Of a stretch of 18,857 bases of DNA, positions 1 through 7,191 are shown in pieces (positions within the stretch are counted from its first letter, which is position 1; each line of letters opens with the position of its first letter). Below the pieces are notes generated by a model. It made no database searches, had not been told where the DNA came from, and saw nothing but the letters and a program-made list of their open reading frames with translations. A program made the translations under genes and the position numbers. This DNA is from an uncultured Erysipelotrichaceae bacterium. GTDB lineage: Bacteria; Bacillota_I; Bacilli_A; RFN20; CAG-826. The stretch is from positions 1 through 18,857 of the forward strand of contig CADCCA010000034.1 in assembly GCA_902799855.1 (NCBI GenBank), read 5' to 3'.

Positions 1-1
1 C

Positions 2-604
2 GCTAAAATCAAAAGCCATACTTACGACATTAAAGAAGGCGATATTTATTTAATTAATTCTGGTGAAGTTCACTCCTATGCGCGTAACCCTGTTAGTAAC
101 ATTGTTTTAGACAGAAATAAAGATAGTGCGCCTTTATTCCTTTTTGCTCAAATCTCTAATCACTGTTTAAGAGAATATTTTCCACAAATAAGAACAACTG
201 TCTTTAATTCTTGTAATCTCGCTGATTACTTGAGTGAAGCGCAAGTTAAAGAAGTTGCGAAATTACTCGTCGAATCCGCTAAGTTATATTTCTTAGAAGA
301 GAATTATTATCCATTACGCATCCTTTCTAATATTTCACGCGTGCTCACGATGTGTTATGAAAAAGTGCCTTATGAAATTATCTCTGAAGCACAAAAGAAT
401 AACTTAAAACAAAAGAACTTAAGAATTGAAAGAATCATTTCTTATATCGACGCTAACTTTGAAACACAAATTAGACTTCAAGATCTCGCCGAACAAGAAA
501 ATCTTTCACCAACCCATTTCTCTCACTTATTTACATCATCGCCGAACAAGAAAATCTTTCACCAACCCATTTCTCTCACTTATTTACATCACTCTTTGGT
601 GTAA
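2..604 (+). pseudogene. AraC-family transcriptional regulator, N-terminal portion (5' partial, frameshifted)
   Basis: The frame is open from base 2, so the true start lies left of the window. The first ~30 visible residues (YDIKEGDIYLINSGEVHSY) look like the cupin-type effector-binding domain of AraC regulators, with the usual Y-x-x-x-x-G-D and a later H. The first DNA-binding helix-turn-helix begins near base 425 (IERIISYIDANF...LQDLAEQENLSPTHFSHLF). At base 539 a perfect 53-bp tandem copy shifts the frame, and translation ends at 604 after a short out-of-frame tail. Dropping one copy restores HFSHLFTSLFGVTFQDYVN, the normal AraC continuation into the fragment at 592-888. As read, the protein lacks its second helix-turn-helix and is probably inactive for DNA binding. 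The family usually controls sugar or stress genes; the target cannot be told here. Confidence 0.8.
486..591 (+). repeat. Perfect 53-bp tandem duplication inside the AraC gene
   Basis: Bases 486-538 and 539-591 are identical and directly adjacent. The flanking bases differ (c485 versus a538, t539 versus c592), so the unit is exactly 53 bp. Because 53 is not a multiple of 3, the second copy shifts the reading frame and splits the regulator. Confidence 0.95.
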
Positions 605-888
605 CCTTCCAAGATTATGTCAATATCAAGAGAATGGAACAATGCATTAGATTAATGCCTAATAAAGAAAAAACATTATTAGAAATCTCTTATGAAAGTG
701 GTTTCTCTGATCCAAAATACATGAACCGTATGTTCATTAAACACTATGGATATACTCCAAAAGAATATCGCCGTAGAATAGGTGCGGAGCAAGTGGAAAT
801 CAAACAAGTCATCCACGAAACCGAGACAATTTATAACGTTTCTGACGCTGTTAACGCTCTTTCAGATTTCGAGAAAAAACATCGCTAG
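592..888 (+). pseudogene. AraC-family regulator, C-terminal helix-turn-helix fragment
   Basis: This is the out-of-frame remainder of the regulator that begins at the window edge. Reading from 592 gives LFGVTFQDYVNIKRM, then MEQCIRLM...TLLEISYESGFSDPKYMNRMFIKHYGYTPKEYRRR. This is the second helix-turn-helix and signature of the AraC/XylS family, including the G-F-S-D/E-x-x-Y-x-x-R-x-F-x-x-x-x-G-x-x-P-x-x-Y-R-x pattern. The first ATG in frame is at 634, in a poor context without a ribosome site, so separate translation is doubtful. A tail of about 30 residues follows the domain. The lesion is the 53-bp duplication upstream. Confidence 0.8.
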
Positions 889-1047
889 TCATATAATTGT
901 CATACATAAAAAGCACAATAGTAGGTGTTTTATATCTTAAAAAGATACAAAATAATAGACGTAAATTTTATATTTACAATTTCCTTCTCACCTCCAAGTT
1001 TAACTTGGATAATCGCTAAATAATCTCCTTTTAAAAGCGATTAAAAC

Positions 1048-1079
1048 AAAAACTTCTGTTAGTTGGGCAGAAGTTTTTT
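1048..1079 (+). terminator. Intrinsic terminator between the AraC gene and ssrA
   Basis: Eleven-bp perfect stem AAAAACTTCTG (1048-1058) and CAGAAGTTTTT (1068-1078), with a 9-nt loop and a T run that continues to 1079. An A-rich left flank could let it work on both strands. It separates the upstream transcript from the tmRNA promoter. Confidence 0.8.
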
Positions 1080-1103
1080 CTTTCTATATTAATTTCATTA
1101 TAT

Positions 1104-1109
1104 TAGAAT
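1104..1109 (+). promoter_or_regulatory. Probable -10 box of ssrA
   Basis: TAGAAT lies 10 nt before the first paired base of the tmRNA acceptor stem. The -35 is weak (TTTCTA at 1081-1086 at 17 nt spacing), so the assignment rests mostly on position. Confidence 0.5.
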
Positions 1110-1119
1110 ATAAGCCCAT

Positions 1120-1514
1120 GGGGTCGTATTGGTTTCGACCGGGAATGGTTAGGCTCTAACTGCAGTCGAGTGATGACGTTATCATCAAAACAAAAATAAC
1201 TGACAACAGTTATATGAGAGCTCCTAGAGCTCAACAACTCTGCTTAGCTTAATTTAAGCTTCCGACATAGGATCCGACGCTAGGCGCCGGGCAGAGCATC
1301 CCTCAAGGTTTTATCCTTTCACGCTTGAGTCGGGTGTCATACCAAAAGGATAGGTAAGCGGAGTGGACTTGTTACCATTACCGAAATTCAGTAAGTCTCG
1401 CACGTCCTAGTGAGTCGATATACGAAAGCGTGTTAAATCTTAATATCGTCTAAACTGTAGACGTTATTGAAGAGCCTTCTCGGGACAGGAGTTCAATTCT
1501 CCTCGGCTCCACCA
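1120..1514 (+). ncRNA. ssrA: tmRNA (transfer-messenger RNA)
   Basis: The 5' end GGGGTCGTATTGGTTTCGAC and the 3' end (GGAG-TTCAATT-CTCC T-arm, then CGGCTCCACCA) are the hallmarks of tmRNA. GGGGTCG pairs with CGGCTCC as a 7-bp acceptor stem with G-U pairs, and CCA is encoded. It rescues stalled ribosomes with SmpB and tags the nascent chain. By alignment with the Bacillus pattern (...AUAACU then the resume codon), the resume codon is GAC at 1202-1204 and the frame runs 16 codons, DNSYMRAPRAQQLCLA, to TAA at 1250-1252. The other two frames close quickly. The tag ends LCLA rather than the common ALAA. The length of 395 nt is normal. Confidence 0.93.
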
Positions 1515-1525
1515 GGGTTTTATTT

Positions 1526-2029
1526 ATGCCAGACAATACTCTTAAATACACCCGAGCGGAAAAACTCAAAATCGTCAAAGAACATGTTGATGATGGTTTG
1601 TCATACGATGAATTATCAAAAAAATATGGTTTGGCAACTTCTACAATCAAATATCAAGTTCGCTTATATTTAGCGCATGGTGATAAAGCGTTTATCTCCG
1701 AAGCTGCTAGAAAATACACAAGGGAAGAAAAATTAAAAGCCATCAAACGACATAACGATGGAGAATCCTATGGACTAATTGCGATTGATATGTGTTTAAG
1801 CGATCCTTCAATTGTTAAAGACTGGTATATTAAATATCTCAACGAGGGTGAAGAAGGAATCCAGGATACTTTTTCAAGAAAAGCATATAAACATCATGAC
1901 GATAAAGTTCTTGAAAGAGAATATAAGAAACTTCTTGAGGATTTGGAGCGAACCAAAGCGGAGAATGAATTCTTAAAAAAATCATTTCCCCAAGTTCTCA
2001 AAAGAAGCAAACAATCAAAGAAAAAGTAA
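1526..2029 (+). CDS. IS3-family transposase OrfA (IS150-like)
   Basis: This 167-residue protein has two helix-turn-helix modules (about residues 7-50 and 60-105, each starting with an (A/T)REEKLK-like stretch), as in IS150-type OrfA. A leucine-zipper-like C-terminus follows (LEREYKKLLEDLERTKAENEFLKKS). It recognises the element ends and partners with OrfB. The ATG is 12 nt after the tmRNA CCA end, with only AGGG at 1514-1517 as a ribosome site and no room for its own promoter, so it is probably transcribed by read-through from ssrA. The stop overlaps the OrfB start (TAATG). A slippery A7 near the 3' end could fuse it to OrfB. Clear terminal inverted repeats were not found, so the element boundaries are unknown. 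Confidence 0.88.
   Translation: MPDNTLKYTRAEKLKIVKEHVDDGLSYDELSKKYGLATSTIKYQVRLYLAHGDKAFISEAARKYTREEKLKAIKRHNDGESYGLIAIDMCLSDPSIVKDWYIKYLNEGEEGIQDTFSRKAYKHHDDKVLEREYKKLLEDLERTKAENEFLKKSFPQVLKRSKQSKKK
1975..1981 (+). other. Candidate -1 programmed frameshift site (A AAA AAA)
   Basis: In the OrfA frame the heptamer reads (tt)A-AAA-AAA. A -1 slip continues ATC ATT TCC ... without a stop, straight into the OrfB frame at 2029. This would make the OrfAB fusion transposase typical of IS3 elements. Slippage itself is inferred. Confidence 0.65.
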
Positions 2030-2949
2030 TGGTTGTTCAAGAACTTAGGGGGCAATTTCAATTATCGTTGCTTCTTAAAACCGCGGGTATTTCCAAACAA
2101 ATTTATTATTACGAAATAAAGCACATCAACGATAAAAATAAAAAAGACAAATTCTATGAAGATCTCATTTTAGAGATTTTCCATAATAACTATGATAAAT
2201 ATGGTGTTCCAAGGATTACTATCGAACTTAATCACAGATTAGAAGAGATGGGAATAACTCGAGTCAATCATAAAAAAGTCGAAAGATTGATGAAGAAATT
2301 AGACATTAAAGCTAGACCAAAGACAAGAGGTTATAAATCATTTAAAGGTGAATTCGGAAAGAAATGTAAAAACCAATTACTAGATAAAAAGATCGATGAA
2401 AAAACTAACTTAGTAATTTATTCTAGAAACTTCTTTACTGATAATATTTTTCAAAAAATCGGAACAGATATAACTGTATTCATTATGTCTTTTGGAAGAT
2501 TATATTTATCTCCGATTATCGATTTTCATAGTCGCGAAGTTTTAGCGTATAACCTTTCTGAAAACCCAAACTATAAGCAAATTCAAGACATGTTTGTTGA
2601 TTTGATTAATAAGCATGGCGATTCCATCTCAGGAGCGATATTGCAAAGCGATATGGGATGGCAATATCAGATGCAAAAATACCATGACAAATTGGAAGAA
2701 TTAAAGATAATTCAATCAATGTCTAGAAAAGGAAATTGTTTAGATAATTCTCCAACCGAGAACTTCTTTGGGCGAATGAAAGAAGAAATGTTTTATGGTA
2801 AAGAGCATCTATATAAAAATATATCGCAGCTTAAGGAAGCGATTATTCAATATATCGAATATTACAACAAAGAAAGAATTGTTGTTAAGCTAGGTATGAG
2901 TCCATATCGATATCGATTATCTTTACAAAATAATTGTAATCTAGTTTAA
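2029..2949 (+). CDS. IS3-family transposase OrfB (DDE integrase core)
   Basis: This is the catalytic subunit of an IS3-family transposase, 306 residues, full length. The N-terminal HTH_21-like region (YDKYGVPRITIELN) is followed by the rve/RNase H-fold core. The triad is visible: D147 (GTDITVF), D208 (QSDMGWQYQ) and E244 (SPTENFFGRMKEE). The D208-E244 spacing (35 residues between) matches DD(35)E. The C-terminal YIEYYNKERI...GMSPYRYR motif is also typical. Its ATG overlaps the OrfA stop (TAATG), giving translational coupling for OrfB alone; the upstream slippery site can give the fusion. All key residues are intact, so the element may be active. Confidence 0.92.
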   Translation: MVVQELRGQFQLSLLLKTAGISKQIYYYEIKHINDKNKKDKFYEDLILEIFHNNYDKYGVPRITIELNHRLEEMGITRVNHKKVERLMKKLDIKARPKTRGYKSFKGEFGKKCKNQLLDKKIDEKTNLVIYSRNFFTDNIFQKIGTDITVFIMSFGRLYLSPIIDFHSREVLAYNLSENPNYKQIQDMFVDLINKHGDSISGAILQSDMGWQYQMQKYHDKLEELKIIQSMSRKGNCLDNSPTENFFGRMKEEMFYGKEHLYKNISQLKEAIIQYIEYYNKERIVVKLGMSPYRYRLSLQNNCNLV

Positions 2950-3007
2950 TGTAGGCAAGAGTTAATACCCATTGGGCAAAAGAAATGGGGAAGGTACATG
3001 TTTCATA

Positions 3008-3050
3008 CCCCTTTTTCTGGACAAAAATCTGTCAGAGAAAGGGGTTTTGT
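3008..3050 (+). terminator. Intrinsic terminator after the transposase genes
   Basis: CCCCTTTTTCTG (3008-3019) pairs with CAGAGAAAGGGG (3033-3044) as a 12-bp stem with one G-U, a 13-nt loop, then TTTTGTTG. It isolates the ssrA-IS transcript from the GH3 unit. It could have been the original ssrA terminator, moved by the insertion. Confidence 0.75.
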
Positions 3051-3110
3051 TGTAACAATTGACAATGATTTATAGCAAAAAAGTCTTTTTTTAAGCGTGC
3101 GCATAGTATG

Positions 3111-3116
3111 TATCAT
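3111..3116 (+). promoter_or_regulatory. Possible -10 box of the first GH3 unit
   Basis: TATCAT, within an AT-rich TATGTATCATATAAG stretch, lies about 70 nt before the GH3 ATG and just before a leader hairpin. The -35 is not convincing, so this is a weak call. Confidence 0.35.
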
Positions 3117-3126
3117 ATAAGTGACA

Positions 3127-3155
3127 TTCGATAGGCCAGTACTTGGCTTATTGAA
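3127..3155 (+). promoter_or_regulatory. Leader hairpin or operator upstream of the first GH3 unit
   Basis: Arms 3127-3138 (TTCGATAGGCCA) and 3144-3155 (TGGCTTATTGAA) form a 12-bp RNA helix in which the only two non-Watson-Crick positions are G-U wobbles, with a 5-nt loop. It ends 15 nt before the ribosome site AAAGGA (3171-3176). It could be a protein operator or an mRNA-stabilising 5' stem. Confidence 0.5.
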
Positions 3156-3183
3156 ACATATTTAAAAATGAAAGGAAATTCAC

Positions 3184-5022
3184 ATGGGAAAATCTAATTT
3201 TTCGTCAGGTAAAAACATGGCGAAACTCATTGTTTCGATCGTTTCATTACCTGTTATTGTCGCCGCAGGCATAGCCCTTGGCATTGGCAATACGTGGGCC
3301 TTTGGTGATGGTGCTAGTACTTTAACCACCTACCTTACGGTTACAACTCCTGTCGATGTCGACACTATGACTAGTTCATCATCTGGTATGGGCGACGAAC
3401 TCGCTGTCGAAGTTGAAGGCGAAGGCATTGTTATGCTCGAGAACAACGGAACTCTTCCACTCGACAAAAACTATACTGATAAGGTCTGTGTTTTCGGTCA
3501 TGGCTCTGTCGACTGGTACATTATGTCTTCCGGCTCTGAAATGGTTGGCACAAAAGGCCACAAGTCTTATGACTTTAATGGCGCTCTCAAGAAAAAAGGT
3601 ATCGAAGTATTTAATGAACTCCCTGAGTTCTACCTTGATTGGCATAAAGCAGAAGGCGATTCCAATACCATTATGGCGAATTTTGATAACTACTTTCAAA
3701 TTCGTGAGCCATCTTTGAAAGATGATACTAAATATCAAGAAATCTATGAGCGCGCATTAGAATATAGCGATACAGCTTTCTTCGTCATTTCCCGTCACGC
3801 GGGCGAAAACAGCGACTGTCCACATTATCAAAACAAACTATCCTCGAACAATTCGACTCATAAGAGCGGAAGCGTCGTTCAGGATATGGACCGTGACTAT
3901 CTAGAAATTTCAACTGAAGAAGAATATGCTCTTCGTAAAATTGCTGAGGATTTCGATAACGTTATCGTTATTGAAAATAGCACCAATAATATGACTCTCG
4001 ATTTCGTCAAGAATATCAATGACGATATCCCTGATGGCATTGATGCTGTCCTCAATGTTGGCGTTACTGGTGGTCAAGGCGCACTTGCTATTCCTGAAGT
4101 CGTCTTTGGTGGTATCACACCTTCTGGACATATGACTGATACAACTCCATACCGCCCAGAATATAACATTACATATTATCGTTCTTGCGCTAAGCACACC
4201 CGTCACTACGAAGGTGGAAGATCTAGCGACTTCTTTAGCAAAGCTGGTAGAGGTTCTGGTGGTGGTGCTTTCTATCAATACGCTTGCTATTCCGAATATA
4301 CCGAAGGCATCTACATGGGTTATCGTTGGTTTGAAACCGCTGATGCCGAAGGCTTCTGGGATCAAGAACCTTATAACGGATACGATAATGTTGTGCAATA
4401 TCCATTTGGATATGGCATGTCCTACACCGACTTCAAATGGAGATTTGTTGGTGCTAATAAAGTCAGCGGTGACGAAATTGAAGCTGATGAAAAACTCATT
4501 TTAAAAGTGGAAGTCACCAACACTGGTGAATATAAAGGTAAAGATGTTGTACAAGTTTACCTTACCGCTCCATATACACCTGGTGGCATTGAAAAATCAT
4601 ACCGTAAATTAGTTGGTTATGAAAAAACTCCATTACTCCAACCTGGTGGTATGTGCGAAATTGAAATTGAAGTTGATACTAAAGACTTCAAATCATATGA
4701 CGATTATGATGCCAATAATAATAATCACACTGGTTATGAACTAGAAGCTGGTGATTATGTGCTCAACTTCATGACAGATGCTCACAATGTTAAAAAGAAC
4801 ATGTCTCCAGTGATGTATCGTACCTATCGCGGCTCAAGTGTTGATAAGGTCAAGTCACTGGTGAAAAAGTTGAAAACCGCTTTACTGGTAAGACCGCTTA
4901 TGAAGGTATGCCAATTGATGGTTCTTCTGTTGACCAAAACATCAAGTTTGTCCATCGTGACAATTTCCCACCTCTTCTTACCGAATGTGAAGAAAATAAA
5001 CCATGGACTGATAAACTTATGA
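3184..5022 (+). pseudogene. GH3 beta-glycosidase, first half: membrane anchor, GH3 C-domain, Fn3 (frameshifted)
   Basis: This is the first half of a GH3 enzyme with reversed domain order. An N-terminal membrane segment (about residues 13-35, LIVSIVSLPVIVAAGIALGI) is followed by the GH3 C-terminal domain (about 70-420). The acid/base candidate is E208 in SRHAGENSD. GGQGALAIPEVVFGGITPSGHMTD and the family hallmark PFGYGMSYTDF are present. An Fn3-like domain follows (about 430-530, VEVTNTGEYKGKDVVQVYL). Near 4841-4850 (gataaggtc) one base appears to be missing. Past it the true protein continues in another frame as GQVTGEKVENRF..., while this frame runs on for about 60 nonsense residues to 5022. 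The start at 3184 has AAAGGA 7 nt upstream. It probably acts on extracellular beta-linked oligosaccharides; the substrate is unknown. The lesion could be real or a one-base sequencing error. Confidence 0.85.
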
Positions 5023-6314
5023 ATCGTCTTTCAGATCCAAATCCTATTGCTAACTATAGCTTTAGCAAAGCCATGTCTGACACTTGGGATAATGCCACAA
5101 AAGACTATTGGGGCAATGAAATTCCACAAGAAAAACCAAAATGGAATAGTGGTGGTTCTGCTAAACTCTTCGATAACGGCAAAATTACTGAACTCGGTTT
5201 GAAATGTGGCGCAGACTATGATGCTCCAGAATGGGAATCCGTTCTCAATCAACTCGACTTCAATAATTCCAAATCAATCGTGACTGAAAACTCCAACTAT
5301 GGCGCACGTGGCATGAGCGAAATCGGCTTACGTGAAAACGGCAACGCTAACGCTTTCAAATTTGAAGAAGGCGCAGCTATGATTGGTGGTGGCTTTGGAC
5401 AAAGCGATTCTATTAACTGTCCAGCCTATCCTGGTCCAACCATGGGTTGCCAAGCTTGGAACAGAAATCTTACCTATAAACTTGGTAAATCTATGGGTAA
5501 TGACATGAACGCTTCTGGCGCTGATGGCATCTTCTCACCAAACTGCAACCTCCACCGTTCAACTTATGGTGGTAGAAACTGTGGTTATCAATCAGAAGAC
5601 CCAATCCTCTCTGGCCGTTATGTTTCCGAAATCATCAAAGGTATCAGCATTTATGGCCGTATGACTTTCGTTAAACACTTCGTGGCCAATGACCAAGACT
5701 TTAACCGTATGGCTAACATGGCTTGGATGACCGAACAAACATTCCGTGAATTATATCTCCGTTCATTCGAAGAAGCAGTTAAAAACGGTGGTACTGTTGG
5801 TATCATGACTTCCTTCAACCGTATCGGTGGTCTTTGGACTGGTGGTAATGAAGCTCTTATCCAAGGTATTCTCCGTAAAGAATGGGGATTCCGTGGACAA
5901 ATTATTACCGATATGACTGAGAATAAGACCAATATGGATATCGGCTTCTCATTCCGTTATGGTGGTAATCTTAACCTTGGCGGTGGTAGCACTGTGGCTA
6001 ATTCAATCGGTACTGCCAGTAATACTCCAGTTCGTGTTCAACTTCGCTTACGTGAAGCCATGCACGAAATCGCTTATGCATACTGCCATGCTATGTGGAG
6101 AAATGAGACCCATAATGCTTCTGCTGATCCATCAGAAGTGATTGTCTCAATCCCACCAAAATATAGTTACTTGTGGTGGCAACCAGCGATTATCTCACTC
6201 GATGCCTTTGTCTATGGTGGACTTTTCATCGGTGCTGTTGCTTCTTCTATCACCATAATGCGAGTTGTTAATTCCAAGAAAAAGGAGAAAAACGAAAATG
6301 AGCAAGCTCTCTAA
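4908..6314 (+). pseudogene. GH3 beta-glycosidase, second half: catalytic TIM barrel and C-terminal anchor
   Basis: This continues the preceding GH3 gene in the other frame; homology in that frame starts at about 4848, before the first ATG at 4908. It carries the (beta/alpha)8 catalytic domain: GRNCGYQSEDPILSGRYV, KHFVANDQDFNR (the KHF-x-x-N-x-x-E/D motif), REL-YLRSFEEAVK, and the nucleophile D335 in GFRGQIITDMTEN. A C-terminal membrane segment follows (SLDAFVYGGLFIGAVASSITIM), then a charged cytoplasmic tail. Active-site residues look intact. Without the first half it would lack the acid/base. The ATG at 4908 has no convincing ribosome site, so independent translation is uncertain. It overlaps the next gene by 17 nt. 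The intact paralogue lies at 7192-10134. Confidence 0.85.
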
Positions 6315-6996
6315 TTTTGTTAAGAAACATCTTATCTCGTCTATCGCTATTCTTGTTGGTGGAACTGCTCTTATAGTGGCGGGTGTATCGTTCCTTGCGA
6401 CTTACATTAACTATACTAAGTACAGTAAAGACTATGACGCCATGAAGGCAGACCTTCTTGCCAATTCTCCTCAACTTCCTAAAGAAGTAGTTAAGGATAA
6501 CGAATATGTTACTTATGATGATGCAAATAAAACTGTTAAATCAAGTAAATCATCATATAATAACGCCTGTGTCTTAACGGCTCGTGACGCTGAAATCGAT
6601 CTCGATGAAGGTACACCAGGATATGCCACAATCAGTGGTACTTCATGGGAAGCCGCTACCGGTTTCAAAAATGGTGGTTCAATCACTTTCAAGATCGAAA
6701 CTGCTACAAACGGTATGTCTGACATCGATGTTTATCTAGGTTTAGGCGAAGTCAAAAATGTGGCAGTCGATAACCTTATTGACTATATCACCATAAAGGT
6801 CAATGGTTTGTCTGTTAATACTGTGGGCTTTGCTCTTCCTAGCGATGGCTCCTTACAACAGCTAGTTCTTAAAGATACCAAGCTTATTGAAGGTGAAAAT
6901 ACCTTAGAATTTGCCACTTCCGTTAGCGACAATAATAACTTTGTTATGCCAGCTATCGCGGCGGTCACATTCTTTACCGATGTTGACTTAGCATAG
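6298..6996 (+). CDS. Membrane-anchored protein with CBM-like ectodomain, GH3 partner (copy 1)
   Basis: I do not recognise a named family. The protein has 232 residues from the ATG at 6298, chosen for the AAGGAG 10-15 nt upstream and homology to its paralogue; an earlier in-frame start at 6265 lies inside the GH3 gene. A basic N-terminus and one membrane segment (about residues 13-36, SSIAILVGGTALIVAGVSFLA) precede an extracellular domain. Its beta-rich pattern (GGSITFKIETATNGMSDIDVYL, IDYITIKVNG, LVLKDTKLIEGENTLEFA) resembles galactose-binding-like/CBM6-35 beta-sandwiches, ending MPAIAAVTFF. It overlaps the GH3 gene by 17 nt and the pair is repeated at 10152, so it is probably a carbohydrate-binding or structural partner of the enzyme. 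The function is inferred from context. Confidence 0.75.
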   Translation: MSKLSNFVKKHLISSIAILVGGTALIVAGVSFLATYINYTKYSKDYDAMKADLLANSPQLPKEVVKDNEYVTYDDANKTVKSSKSSYNNACVLTARDAEIDLDEGTPGYATISGTSWEAATGFKNGGSITFKIETATNGMSDIDVYLGLGEVKNVAVDNLIDYITIKVNGLSVNTVGFALPSDGSLQQLVLKDTKLIEGENTLEFATSVSDNNNFVMPAIAAVTFFTDVDLA

Positions 6997-7020
6997 TCAT
7001 AACAACACATATCAAAAAAT

Positions 7021-7050
7021 GCGACGTCTCTAGGGATGTCGCTTTTAATA
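7021..7050 (+). terminator. Intrinsic terminator of GH3 unit 1
   Basis: GCGACGTC (7021-7028) pairs with GATGTCGC (7035-7042) with one G-U, a 6-nt loop, then TTTTAATA. It is similar in sequence to the terminator at 10867-10899, which suggests it was copied with the unit. Confidence 0.75.
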
Positions 7051-7060
7051 TGAGCCTATT

Positions 7061-7089
7061 AACGCCACACTAGTTGGCGTTTTCTTTTT
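7061..7089 (+). terminator. Second, tandem terminator
   Basis: AACGCCA (7061-7067) and TGGCGTT (7075-7081) with a 7-nt loop, followed by TTTCTTTTT. It is a back-up stop between the two GH3 units. Confidence 0.75.
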
Positions 7090-7137
7090 GTCTATCATTT
7101 GAAATCAACAAGACAACATTGCTAACTATTTGCTATT

Positions 7138-7143
7138 TATAAT
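7138..7143 (+). promoter_or_regulatory. Candidate -10 of GH3 unit 2
   Basis: A consensus TATAAT lies 48 nt before the ATG, inside the palindrome CTATTTATAATAAATAG. A second TATAAT is at 7169-7174, closer to the gene. No good -35 is seen for either, so which is used is unclear. Confidence 0.45.
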
Positions 7144-7191
7144 AAATAGAGAATAAAATGAAAGTGCATATAATTACATAAAGGAGTGTTT

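Noticed and set aside
1450..1650. Minus-strand 66-codon frame over the end of ssrA and orfA
   Set aside because: It overlaps the tmRNA T-arm and orfA start and has no ribosome site or family features.
1504..2980. Terminal inverted repeats of the IS3 element
   Set aside because: The stretch at about 1510-1531 and the complement of about 2954-2976 share only scattered matches (GGGT-x-TTA, TGCC). Too weak to define ends.
3059..3087. TTGACA at 3059-3064 as the -35 of GH3 unit 1
   Set aside because: A perfect hexamer, but no acceptable -10 lies 16-18 nt downstream, and it sits right behind a terminator tail.
3379..4398. Long minus-strand open frames across the GH3 gene (119 and 162 codons)
   Set aside because: They are antisense shadows of the GH3 coding frame, with no ribosome sites and no recognisable domains.
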